A DNA stretch of 19,948 nt from an uncultured Kangiella sp. (GTDB lineage Bacteria > Pseudomonadota > Gammaproteobacteria > Enterobacterales > DSM-103792). The stretch lies in assembly GCA_946480585.1 (NCBI GenBank), contig CAMLKQ010000007.1, positions 1 through 19,948 on the forward strand. Direction: 5' to 3'. The translations under genes and the position numbers were made by a program. The notes below the pieces were generated by a model that saw nothing but the letters and a program-made list of their open reading frames with translations, ran no database searches and was not told the origin of the DNA. Positions 1 to 6,283 of this stretch are shown here, in pieces; positions within the stretch are counted from its first letter, which is position 1, and every line of letters begins with the position of its first letter.

Positions 1-164
1 GCAATGGCATCAACGTCGCGCAGTTCAGTGCCGACGCCGGCAACAGCAAAGTCGCGCGGAAACTGGAGCGCTATTCACCGATGCGCGGTGAAGTGCAGAT
101 CCGTCAGGCTCAGTTAAAAGAAAATGACGGCAAGGATGTTGTGGTGCTGGTGAAAGGCGAATGA
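1..164 (+). CDS. 3' end of an unidentified protein (5' partial)
   Basis: An open frame enters from the left edge and ends at the TGA at 162-164. It gives about 53 C-terminal residues, beginning NGINVAQFSADAGN and ending DVVVLVKGE. The segment is hydrophilic, with a basic stretch (KVARKLERY) and a C-terminal beta-like run (VVVLV). I do not recognise the family. That it is a real coding tail is supported by normal codon use and by a set of hairpins immediately after the stop. The rest of the gene lies outside the window, so its function cannot be judged. Confidence 0.55.
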   Translation, partial: NGINVAQFSADAGNSKVARKLERYSPMRGEVQIRQAQLKENDGKDVVVLVKGE

Positions 165-180
165 CGCTGGCGCGAACGCC

Positions 181-236
181 GCGTTGGTCAAGCCGTGGGC
201 TTGGCTGACGCGGCCCGGCAGGCATTTGCGTCAGCC
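181..236 (+). terminator. Alternative stem-loops after the left-edge CDS (possible terminator)
   Basis: Bases 181-194 can pair with 198-211 around the loop GTG, giving a 14-bp RNA stem with three G-U wobbles. Bases 203-211 can instead pair perfectly with 228-236 (9 bp). The two folds exclude each other. A smaller GGCG-CGAA-CGCC hairpin sits at 169-180. No U-tract follows, so a canonical intrinsic terminator is not shown. A 3'-end-stabilising or Rho-associated structure is possible. Confidence 0.3.
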
Positions 237-296
237 CGCATGGACCCACGTTGCAGGCTGAGTCGCACAAACGCAATTGCGCGCGCACATACTCGT

Positions 297-377
297 AGAC
301 TTATAAAGTCTCAAACTGGGGTGTGCGGAACGGAATTCTCGGCTGGCTGCAACGGCGAGAAGGGAAAAGACGGTGGC
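297..377 (-). repeat. Copy A of the tRNA-Glu trailer repeat
   Basis: Bases 337-377 are identical over 41 bp to 510-550. Next to this core are 25 bp (312-336) that align without gaps to 485-509 at about 16 of 25 positions. Beyond that is a hairpin at 297-311 (6-bp stem, 3-nt loop; stem AGACTT/AAGTCT). The period between copies is 173 bp. On the minus strand the order is core, spacer, hairpin. Confidence 0.75.
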
Positions 378-469
378 ACCTCAGGGCGGCGACAGAGCGC
401 CGCCCGCTCGCGCGGAGCAAGCCACATTGGTGGCTTGCTTTAGTCCGCACTCGCCCCCACGGGTCTTCC

Positions 470-550
470 AACCCCTCCGGGGTTCGAATCTGGGCGTGCT
501 GAAAGAGAATCTCGGCTGGCTGCAACGGCGAGAAGGGAAAAGACGGTGGC
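470..550 (-). repeat. Copy B of the tRNA-Glu trailer repeat
   Basis: The identical 41-bp core (510-550) overlaps the last four bases (GCCA) of tRNA-Glu and continues into its 3' trailer. After the 25-bp diverged spacer comes a hairpin at 470-484 with stem AACCCC/GGGGTT and a 3-nt loop. It has the same geometry as the copy A hairpin but an unrelated stem sequence. The CGAA next to the hairpin superficially resembles a tRNA T-loop, but no cloverleaf can be built here. Confidence 0.75.
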
Positions 551-622
551 GTCCCCACGGGGATTCGAACCCCGGTTACCGCCGTGAAAGGGCGATGTCC
601 TAGGCCTCTAGACGATGGGGAC
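547..622 (-). tRNA. tRNA-Glu (anticodon TTC)
   Basis: The minus strand reads as a 76-nt tRNA with encoded CCA. The acceptor stem GTCCCCA pairs with TGGGGAC, the anticodon loop is CTTTCAC with anticodon TTC, and the T-arm is CCGGGGTTCGAATCCCCGG-like with the GTTCGAATC loop. It lies downstream of phoQ on the same strand but has its own near-consensus promoter. No clear terminator follows. Instead it runs into the repeat and hairpin region at 297-550. Confidence 0.95.
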
Positions 623-662
623 GCAGAAGGCAAAATTGCCGACCCGTTGCAAAGGCCGGCGC

Positions 663-691
663 ATTCTACTGGCCGTACCCCACCCTGTCAA
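663..691 (-). promoter_or_regulatory. Sigma70 promoter of tRNA-Glu
   Basis: On the minus strand a perfect -35 TTGACA (686-691) is followed, after 17 bp, by -10 TAGAAT (663-668). The GC-rich discriminator GCGCCGG after the -10 is typical of stringently controlled stable-RNA promoters. The distance to the mature tRNA 5' end is about 40 bp. Confidence 0.85.
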
Positions 692-756
692 AGACCTTTA
701 CGGCCCGCACTGAATTTGTGAATTGACTTCAAAAATATCGCGTAAGTTATTGTTAT

Positions 757-2160
757 TCAAGTAATCGGTATCTGGATTTGGAACTCAGCCCCACCCAGCG
801 GCGCCTGCCCAATGCTGAGTTTGCCACGATACGCCTCGATGATTTCCGCCACCACCGACAAGCCGATGCCCTGTCCCTCAACCTGGGTATCCAGCCGACC
901 GCCGCGACTCAGTACCGCCGCCCGCTTTTCCGGCGCGATGCCGGGGCCGTCGTCGCCAATGCGCAGCACCAGCCACCAGACACCACGTTCGTCGCGACGC
1001 TCTTCGGCCCTGACCTGAACATGCCGACGCGCAAACTTGCAGGCGTTGTCCATGATGTTGCCGAGCACTTCCAGCAAGTCACCCGACTCCCCGGCAAAGC
1101 GAGGCGTGCCGATGATATCGAGCGAAATCTGCATGCCTTTGCCGGCATACACCTTGCGCAGCGCGTCAGCCAGTTGCTGTAAGGGCTGGCTGACCGAAAT
1201 CAGCGCCGCAAACGGCGTACGCCCTTTGGTGACCGCGCGTTGCAACTGATAACGCACGATGCCGTGCATGCGTTCGACCTGTTCACGAACCTGGCTGCGC
1301 AAGGCCTCGTCACTGATATCGGACTGGGTCGCCCCCTGCAGCACGGCCAGCGGTGTTTTCAGGCTGTGCGCCAGATTCGACATGGTCTGGGCGTAGCGAT
1401 TGCGGCGTTCGTATTCGCTCTGGATGAACAGGTTGATGTTGTCGGTGAGCGGCTGCAGCTCACGCGGGAATTCGCCTTCCAGCCGTTCGGCATGGCCCGC
1501 TTCGATGGCTCGCACGGCGCGCGCCACTTCGCGCACCGGCCGCAAACCCCAGCGCATTACCGAGACCAGCCCGGCAAGCAACACCAAACCGAGAATGCCG
1601 AAGCCAAGCCACAAGGTGCGCCGGAACAGTGACGTGGTCGAATCGAATGCAGCATTCGATTCGAGCACGCTGAAGGTATAGCGGCTTTCCTGCCGACCAA
1701 CACCTTCCCAGATAACGTCGTAACTCGCGCCGACCAGCGACTCATCTCGCTGTTGCCACTGAATAAACAACACTTTGCCAAGCTCACCGGCGACAAAGCG
1801 CGGCGCTGGCCGGTTCAATGCCGACGCCGATCGCCACAGAATGCGGCCGTTGGGATCACTGACGTAGCCATAAATGCCGCTGTCGATCTGATTGAAGCGG
1901 TCATCACGCAAATAAGCCGGCAGATTGATGCGGCCGGGTTGGATTTCATCGGCGACAGTCAGCAGCGAATAAAGCTGGGCTTCGAGTCGGCCACGCTGTT
2001 CCGCGCGCAAGCTGGTGAAGAAAGCCCGCTCCAGCACAAACGCCGCGAGGATCAGAAAACCAAACAAAAAAGCTGCGGTCACCAGCAACAGCCGGCCCCG
2101 CAGCGATTTGGGCAGCTCGCGCAGACGCTGCCATGGTCGGTGTAGCGCTCGCTTGAGCAT
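757..2160 (-). CDS. phoQ: PhoQ-type sensor histidine kinase
   Basis: An inner-membrane sensor kinase of about 467 residues that should autophosphorylate and pass phosphate to the adjacent PhoP-like regulator. Visible order: first TM segment near residues 23-45, a periplasmic sensor region to about 180, second TM near 183-205, a HAMP-like linker, the H-box LAHSLKTPLAVLQ with the phospho-acceptor His near 265 (very close to PhoQ), then N-box NIMDNACKF, G1 DDGPGIAP and G2 GQGIGLSV of the HATPase domain. The ATG at 2160-2158 shares its A with the phoP stop (TGATG), implying translational coupling. A TTG one codon upstream is the alternative start. The PhoQ subfamily rests on the H-box and the partner. 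The stimulus, such as Mg2+ or peptides, cannot be read from sequence. Confidence 0.85.
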   Translation of the reverse strand: MLKRALHRPWQRLRELPKSLRGRLLLVTAAFLFGFLILAAFVLERAFFTSLRAEQRGRLEAQLYSLLTVADEIQPGRINLPAYLRDDRFNQIDSGIYGYVSDPNGRILWRSASALNRPAPRFVAGELGKVLFIQWQQRDESLVGASYDVIWEGVGRQESRYTFSVLESNAAFDSTTSLFRRTLWLGFGILGLVLLAGLVSVMRWGLRPVREVARAVRAIEAGHAERLEGEFPRELQPLTDNINLFIQSEYERRNRYAQTMSNLAHSLKTPLAVLQGATQSDISDEALRSQVREQVERMHGIVRYQLQRAVTKGRTPFAALISVSQPLQQLADALRKVYAGKGMQISLDIIGTPRFAGESGDLLEVLGNIMDNACKFARRHVQVRAEERRDERGVWWLVLRIGDDGPGIAPEKRAAVLSRGGRLDTQVEGQGIGLSVVAEIIEAYRGKLSIGQAPLGGAEFQIQIPIT

Positions 2161-2837
2161 CAACTGGCTTTGAGGTTGAACCGGTAGCCGCGGCCGCGCA
2201 GGGTTTCAATCGGCTGCAGATCGCCATCCGGATCCAGCTTGCGCCGCAAACGCCCGACAAACACTTCCAGCACATTGCTGTCACGATCTTCATCTTGATC
2301 GTACAGGTGCTCGGTCAATTCGGTTTTGGAAACGACCTTACCGGGATGATGCACCAGGTATTCGAGCAAGCGGTATTCATAGGCGGTCAGATCCAGCGCC
2401 TCACCATTACGGCGCACCGCCTGCGCAACGGTATCGATCTCGATCGGACCAAAACGCTGCACCGGGTTGGCAAAACCCGCAGCCCGTCGTTGCAAGGCCG
2501 CCAGTCGCGCCAGCAATTCTTCTACATGAAAAGGCTTGGTCAGGTAGTCATCCGCCCCTGCTGACAGGCCGCTGACTTTCTCCTGCCAGTGATCGCGCGC
2601 AGTCAGAATCAGAATCGGGTAACTCTTGCCTTTGGCACGGGTGCGGCGAATCACCTCCATGCCATCCAGTTTGGGCAGGCCGAGATCCATTACCGCCACG
2701 TCGTAGTTGTATTCCAGCGCGAAATAGCAGGCCTCTTCGCCATCCGCAGCGACGTCGACTGCATAGCCTTGCGCCTTCAAGGCCTCGGCAAGCTGGTTTC
2801 GCAGCGCCGGTTCGTCTTCCACAACCAATACCCGCAT
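2160..2837 (-). CDS. phoP: PhoP-type OmpR-family response regulator
   Basis: A DNA-binding response regulator of 225 residues. The receiver has acidic residues E7-D8, phospho-acceptor D51 (VMDLGLP), T79 and K101 (TKPFH). The C-terminal winged helix shows LTAYEYRLLEYL, KVVSKTELTEHLY, VFVGRLRRKLD and RGRGYRF. The phrases VMDLGLP, LSAGADDYLTKPFH and GKVVSK closely match PhoP. I chose the ATG at 2837 because TGGGGA precedes it at good spacing; an in-frame GTG at 2849 would add four residues. It overlaps phoQ by one base and follows the PepSY gene by 26 bp, so PepSY-phoP-phoQ is probably one transcript. No second PhoP box was identified by eye. Confidence 0.88.
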   Translation of the reverse strand: MRVLVVEDEPALRNQLAEALKAQGYAVDVAADGEEACYFALEYNYDVAVMDLGLPKLDGMEVIRRTRAKGKSYPILILTARDHWQEKVSGLSAGADDYLTKPFHVEELLARLAALQRRAAGFANPVQRFGPIEIDTVAQAVRRNGEALDLTAYEYRLLEYLVHHPGKVVSKTELTEHLYDQDEDRDSNVLEVFVGRLRRKLDPDGDLQPIETLRGRGYRFNLKAS

Positions 2838-2863
2838 GCTTTTCCCCACCCCAACAAAGGGTC

Positions 2864-3160
2864 TCAGAAACTGATCACTTCCCCGGTATGGCCATCGACG
2901 TGCACCGTGCGGACGCGGCCATTCTCAGTCAGGATTTTGACCCGGTACACCGGCGGGCCACGGCTTTCAATCAACTGCACCGACAGCACGCGGCCTTTGA
3001 CGGCCCGCAGCGCCGCCGCAACCGCGCTCGACTCCGACACCGATGCTGACGCCATCAGCACCGGCGCCAGGCTTTGCCCTGACGCAGGCGATGGCAACAC
3101 GGCGACCAGCAGTGACGCAGACAACAACAGCAGGCAGATAGTTCGGGCCACGTTCATCAT
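2864..3160 (-). CDS. Small periplasmic PepSY-domain protein
   Basis: A 98-residue protein with an N-terminal signal peptide: basic MMNVAR, a hydrophobic Leu/Ala core and a cleavage-like ASG near residue 27. It is followed by a single PepSY-like domain. The motif YRVKILTENGRVRTVHVDGHTGEVI, split over residues about 72-96, is the typical PepSY end, in which a beta-hairpin is followed by V-D-x-x-T-G-E-V. Such proteins often sit beside two-component genes and are thought to modulate envelope proteases or sensors. The gene is directly upstream of phoP on the same strand, so a role in tuning PhoQ signalling is plausible but inferred. Two ATGs are adjacent (3160 and 3157), and the ribosome site is weak. 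Confidence 0.8.
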   Translation of the reverse strand: MMNVARTICLLLLSASLLVAVLPSPASGQSLAPVLMASASVSESSAVAAALRAVKGRVLSVQLIESRGPPVYRVKILTENGRVRTVHVDGHTGEVISF

Positions 3161-3185
3161 CGGAGCGATTCAGACCATTTGCGCG

Positions 3186-3215
3186 ACAGTGTAACGGGCA
3201 TGGTGGACAACAACC
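3186..3215 (-). promoter_or_regulatory. Candidate promoter for PepSY-phoP-phoQ
   Basis: Minus strand: -35-like TTGGTT (3210-3215), an 18-bp spacer, and -10 TACACT (3186-3191), about 25 bp upstream of the PepSY start codon. It is a moderate match to the sigma70 consensus and well placed to drive the three-gene unit. This is pattern-based only. Confidence 0.45.
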
Positions 3216-3287
3216 AAACCTTGCCCGCCGACACAACTGTCGCCATGCCAGCCGCCGGCAAGCGTACGGGCGTCGGTGCCAGGCACA

Positions 3288-3869
3288 TCACGGCAGCGGC
3301 CGGACATCAACCTGCACGCGCAACGATCGGCCCGGATCATGTGGCAGTTCGGTTTCATAGGTGCGGCCGTCGTAGCGATAGACCACGCGGTAACCGACGA
3401 TCCGCTCTTCGGTGTAGCTGTTGTCGATGGTACGGCAGCGGGTCTGCCAGTCACGTTCGACGGTGACCTGACGCGGGCTGACATCGCGCCCGATCTGGGA
3501 GCCGACCACTGCACCAATGACGGTACCCGCAGCTTCGTGGTCCGAATGCCGACCGGCATGGTGACCGACCACCGCGCCAATCAGCGCGCCCAGCGCGGCG
3601 CCACCGCCGGAACGACGTTCACGGCGATATTCAACCGGCACGTCTTCGCAGACTTCACGCGGTTCACTGACCCGGACAGTTCGGGTGATGGGGATGCTTT
3701 CCAGCACGGTGGCATAGCCGTAGTCGCCATCGCGATCGTGTGCGCGGTCATGGCCACGGCCGCGGCCGGGATGCTCATCCCGCGGCAGTGCCGACGCCGT
3801 CGTTGCCAGCACAAGACTGGCCAGCACCGCGGCGAGCAGATGAGAAAGCGCGAAAGAGTTCCGGGTCAT
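3288..3869 (-). CDS. Glycine-zipper 2TM envelope protein
   Basis: A 193-residue exported protein. The signal peptide spans residues 1 to about 28 (MTRNSF, a hydrophobic core, then ASA). A His/Arg/Asp-rich segment follows (GRGRGHDRAHDRDGDYGY). Next is a region with conserved-looking cysteines (REVCEDVPVEY). A glycine-zipper pair follows (GAALGALIGAVVGHHAG and GTVIGAVVGSQIG), then a beta-rich tail (ERIVGYRVVYRYDGRTYETELP). This matches the glycine zipper 2TM domain family of outer-membrane or periplasmic proteins, whose role is not well defined. The start at 3869 is preferred because GGGAG lies 8 nt upstream; an ATG 15 nt further up is less likely. It lies 127 bp upstream of the PepSY gene on the same strand and may be co-transcribed. 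Confidence 0.8.
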   Translation of the reverse strand: MTRNSFALSHLLAAVLASLVLATTASALPRDEHPGRGRGHDRAHDRDGDYGYATVLESIPITRTVRVSEPREVCEDVPVEYRRERRSGGGAALGALIGAVVGHHAGRHSDHEAAGTVIGAVVGSQIGRDVSPRQVTVERDWQTRCRTIDNSYTEERIVGYRVVYRYDGRTYETELPHDPGRSLRVQVDVRPLP

Positions 3870-3931
3870 GGCAACGACTCCCATTCAGTGACGTTGCCAG
3901 ACTAAGCGGGGCAGCCTGAATTGCTCCTGAA

Positions 3932-5317
3932 TCAGGCGGCCAGTTTCTGGGCCAGTGCTTCCAGCTCGTCGCGGTTGTTACGCAACTGCTCGAACTCACC
4001 CTCCACTTCTTCACTGTTCAGGTGCAGCGAGCTCATCACCGCTTCCGGCAGATGGCTGCTGCCGGCATCGCCAATGTTGAGCCGCTTGAGCAGCCGATTG
4101 GCAATCAGCACCAGATTGGAATACACCGCATACGGACTGGAAAATTCTTCCTGATGATGCCAGCGCACCACGGTGATGAGCTCATCTGGCATGTGCCAAG
4201 CCTGCATCAACCAAGCCCCGATCTCTTCGTGGGAAACGCCCAGGACATGACGCTCGATTGCATCGACCTGCACCGACGGGTTGGCGGCGACATAACGATT
4301 GACCAGGAAAAACTGTGGCGGGAAAACGTGACCGAGCAACAGATGACCAAAGTTGTGCAGCAAACCGGACAAATACACCATGCCGCGCTGCGGCCGGTAC
4401 TTGGCTGGCATGCGCTGACAAAGCCGTTCCGCCAGCACGGCGCAGAGAATTGAGTGGCTCCAGAACGCTTTCAAACCGAGCGGTCCTTCGCGCGGCACTT
4501 TCAGGGATCGCCCGACCACGATACCCAGTGACAGGTTCAGCACCATCTCAAAACCCAGCACCCGCATGATCGCCATCTCCAGCGACGGAATGCGGCCACT
4601 GAATCCGTAATACGGCGAATTCGCCCAGCTCATGATCTGGGCCGCGAGACTCGGATCGCGGTTGACGACATTGGCCAGATCGCGGGCGCTCGCGTGCGGG
4701 TCCACCCGCAGCTTCATGATGTCGGTTGCCATCTCCGGCATCGCCGGCAGATCAAAGGTTTCCTGCACCCGCTGTTTCAGTCGCATCGGCATGAAATGGG
4801 TCACCACTTCTTCCTGCGCCATTTCGGAGACCGCGCCTTTCAGCGCATCCGGCGGCAATGCGATCTGGCCGCAACTGACTTCGCCGAGCAGGCGACGGAA
4901 TTCCGCTCTCGAAAAACCGAGCAGACTTTCACCGTTGCCGCTTTCGCAATAAATCCTGTCGTGACTGAAAATCGCTTCATCGCAGACGGCTTTCCAGTTG
5001 AACACATTGACCAAAGCCGGTCGGCACTGGCCGACACAGCCAGCAAAATGATGCTGCGCTTCCACGCTGGCAAGGACATCGAGCTCGCGCAAGGTCAGCG
5101 CCTGCAGCGCCTCGAAATCGAGCAGGTAATTGGCCGGCACCAATGCCGCCAGTCGGCCCTGGCTGTCGGACAACGGTACGACACGAATGATCGCTTCCGC
5201 AGGGATGCCGATCTCGTGCGCGACTTCCACCAAGCTATGCCCTATGGCATGGGGTACCACATCGAATTGGGCATTGGCATTGGCCAGCCATTCTTGCAGC
5301 CGTGACGGCAGCGCCAT
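3932..5317 (-). CDS. YbaK-like deacylase domain fused to an HDOD domain
   Basis: A 461-residue cytoplasmic protein. Residues about 1-150 resemble the YbaK/ProRS editing-type aminoacyl-tRNA deacylase fold (opening LANANAQFDVVPHAIGHSLVEVA, with VPANYLLDFEAL). Residues about 186-390 form an HDOD domain, recognised by LPAMPEMATDIMKLRVDPHASARDLA, DPSLAAQIMSWANSPYYGF and the helix around 321. There the metal-binding HD is replaced by HN (LLHNFGHLLLG), as expected for HDOD rather than catalytic HD proteins. Residues 435-460 look like a coiled coil. The ATG at 5317 follows a strong GGAGG, so longer frames upstream are rejected. The architecture is known in gammaproteobacteria. HDOD proteins are linked to signalling and motility or biofilm control, but the exact role is unknown. 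Confidence 0.85.
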   Translation of the reverse strand: MALPSRLQEWLANANAQFDVVPHAIGHSLVEVAHEIGIPAEAIIRVVPLSDSQGRLAALVPANYLLDFEALQALTLRELDVLASVEAQHHFAGCVGQCRPALVNVFNWKAVCDEAIFSHDRIYCESGNGESLLGFSRAEFRRLLGEVSCGQIALPPDALKGAVSEMAQEEVVTHFMPMRLKQRVQETFDLPAMPEMATDIMKLRVDPHASARDLANVVNRDPSLAAQIMSWANSPYYGFSGRIPSLEMAIMRVLGFEMVLNLSLGIVVGRSLKVPREGPLGLKAFWSHSILCAVLAERLCQRMPAKYRPQRGMVYLSGLLHNFGHLLLGHVFPPQFFLVNRYVAANPSVQVDAIERHVLGVSHEEIGAWLMQAWHMPDELITVVRWHHQEEFSSPYAVYSNLVLIANRLLKRLNIGDAGSSHLPEAVMSSLHLNSEEVEGEFEQLRNNRDELEALAQKLAA

Positions 5318-5485
5318 GACAGATCCTCCCTGCGTGGGCATCTGACAAGCATAGTCGGCTTTGGCAGGAAACGCTGTTTCGGCGCGGTGATCGCAGCAGG
5401 CTGAAAGGGCTGACAAAACCTCGCCATCACGACACGGCAAACGACGCGCCAAACGCGAGAGAAGCCGCAAAATCGGCAACAGCGG

Positions 5486-5531
5486 AAAAACAAAAAACCC
5501 GCTGGGACATTGCTGTCACAGCGGGTTTTTC
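5486..5531 (-). terminator. Intrinsic terminator after tRNA-Arg
   Basis: Stem AACCCGCTG/CAGCGGGTT (5496-5504 with 5519-5527) extends, after one mismatch, through GACA/TGTC to the 4-nt loop at 5510-5513. On the minus strand it is followed by a T-rich tract (TTTTTTGTTTTT). It lies about 10 bp beyond the tRNA-Arg 3' end and closes the csrA-tRNA segment before the HDOD gene. Confidence 0.9.
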
Positions 5532-5536
5532 TTGTT

Positions 5537-5613
5537 TGGCGCGCCCGGAGCGATTCGAACGCCCGACCGCCTGGTTCGTAGCCAGGTACTCTATCCAACT
5601 GAGCTACGGGCGC
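5537..5613 (-). tRNA. tRNA-Arg (anticodon ACG)
   Basis: A 77-nt minus-strand tRNA with encoded CCA. Acceptor GCGCCCG pairs with CGGGCGC, the D-arm reads AGCTCAGTTGGATAGAG, the anticodon stem-loop is CCTGG-CTACGAA-CCAGG with anticodon ACG (A34 expected to be edited to inosine), and the T-loop is GTTCGAATC. It follows tRNA-Ser by 85 bp and carries its own promoter. Confidence 0.96.
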
Positions 5614-5625
5614 GTTGGGGCCGCT

Positions 5626-5653
5626 ATTATGCCGATTTCTGATTCTCTGTCAA
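5626..5653 (-). promoter_or_regulatory. Sigma70 promoter of tRNA-Arg
   Basis: Minus strand: -35 TTGACA (5648-5653), a 16-bp spacer, -10 CATAAT (5626-5631), then a GC-rich discriminator, with the mature tRNA starting 12 bp after the -10. An A/T-rich tract (ATAAAAAAA) directly upstream of the -35 could act as an UP element. Confidence 0.8.
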
Positions 5654-5698
5654 TTTTTTTATCTCTCTTTCGAAAGAAAACTGACATCGTTCAGAAAC

Positions 5699-5791
5699 TG
5701 GCGGAGAGGGAGGGATTCGAACCCTCGATAGAGCTTTTGACCCTATACTCCCTTAGCAGGGGAGCCCCTTCGGCCTCTCGGGCACCTCTCC
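5699..5791 (-). tRNA. tRNA-Ser (anticodon GCT)
   Basis: A 93-nt minus-strand tRNA with encoded CCA and the long variable arm typical of class II tRNAs. Acceptor GGAGAGG pairs with CCTCTCC, the anticodon stem-loop is CTCCC-CTGCTAA-GGGAG with anticodon GCT (reads AGC/AGU), and the T-loop is GTTCGAATC. It lies between csrA and tRNA-Arg, the usual gammaproteobacterial arrangement. Confidence 0.96.
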
Positions 5792-5807
5792 TTCGCAGCG
5801 GCCGCGA

Positions 5808-5835
5808 ATGTTACCGGAACGCCGCGAAATTGCAA
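5808..5835 (-). promoter_or_regulatory. Candidate promoter of tRNA-Ser
   Basis: Minus strand: TTGCAA (5830-5835), a 16-bp spacer, then TAACAT (5808-5813), about 17 bp before the mature tRNA. It is a moderate consensus match, and read-through from csrA is the alternative. A TTTGCA-N5-TGCAAA inverted repeat lies just upstream, after the csrA stop. Confidence 0.5.
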
Positions 5836-5874
5836 GCAACAGTGCACATTAGTTTGCAACTGCTGCAAAAACGA

Positions 5875-6081
5875 TCAGCTCTGTTCCTGATCGTCATCCG
5901 CGCTAAAACCGTGGGTTTTCTCGCGCTGAATACGCAGATAGATTTCTTCGCGGTGCACCGACACTTCTTTCGGCGCATTAACGCCGATGCGCACCTGATT
6001 GCCTTTCACACCCAACACCGTGACGGTCACTTCGTCACCGATCATCAGGGTCTCGCCAACACGGCGGGTCAGAATCAGCAC
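5875..6081 (-). CDS. csrA: Carbon storage regulator CsrA (RsmA)
   Basis: A homodimeric RNA-binding protein of 68 residues that binds GGA motifs in mRNA leaders and controls translation of carbon metabolism, motility and biofilm genes. The N-terminus [16 protein letters not shown], then [24 protein letters not shown], is canonical through the R44-type RNA-binding region. The tail ([14 protein letters not shown]) is variable and acidic, as is usual. The start codon is GTG (6081), seven bases after a strong AAAGGAG, which itself contains a GGA that could allow autoregulation. It lies downstream of lysC and upstream of tRNA-Ser. Confidence 0.97.
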   Translation of the reverse strand: MLILTRRVGETLMIGDEVTVTVLGVKGNQVRIGVNAPKEVSVHREEIYLRIQREKTHGFSADDDQEQS

Positions 6082-6180
6082 TGTCAGTCTCCTTTAAACT
6101 AGCTCGGGCCTACCCATTGCCACAGCACCGGGTTTGCTATTGTTCTGGCCGCCGGCCCGCAGGCGGAAAAAAGGTCGCGT

Positions 6181-6210
6181 ATTATGGGGCCTGCGTACAG
6201 ACTTTACCAA
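6181..6210 (-). promoter_or_regulatory. Candidate csrA promoter
   Basis: Minus strand in the 202-bp lysC-csrA gap: TTGGTA (6205-6210), an 18-bp spacer, CATAAT (6181-6186), about 100 bp before the csrA start. csrA genes often have several promoters, so this is probably not the only one. A weak CCTGT-N8-ACAGG hairpin at 6253-6270 follows lysC but lacks a T-tract. Confidence 0.45.
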
Positions 6211-6283
6211 TAGACGTTAGGCAAGTCTTATTCACGTCCACGACTCGCCGCCCCTGTAGTTAAGCACAGGCGTGAAGAATCGC

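Larger units (their letters stand above)
165..546. other. Gene-free stretch with repeats and hairpins
   Basis: No convincing gene lies between the left-edge CDS and tRNA-Glu. Besides the alternative stems at 181-236 and the direct repeat described separately, two strong hairpins occur. One is at 384-405 (8-bp GC stem, 6-nt loop). The other is at 416-439 (10-bp perfect stem, loop ATTG). On the minus strand both lie downstream of tRNA-Glu, so they could shape or end its transcript, but neither is followed by a T-tract. The short open frames here are not supported by any domain. Confidence 0.5.

Noticed and set aside
440..500. tRNA-like fragment with GGTTCGAATC next to a hairpin
   Set aside because: Only a T-loop-like string and a short stem; no acceptor, D-arm or anticodon arm can be formed, so it is treated as part of the repeat unit.
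337..550. Mobile element attachment sites (att) flanking an inserted element
   Set aside because: The interval between repeats is only about 130 bp and no integrase, excisionase or transposase occurs anywhere in the window.
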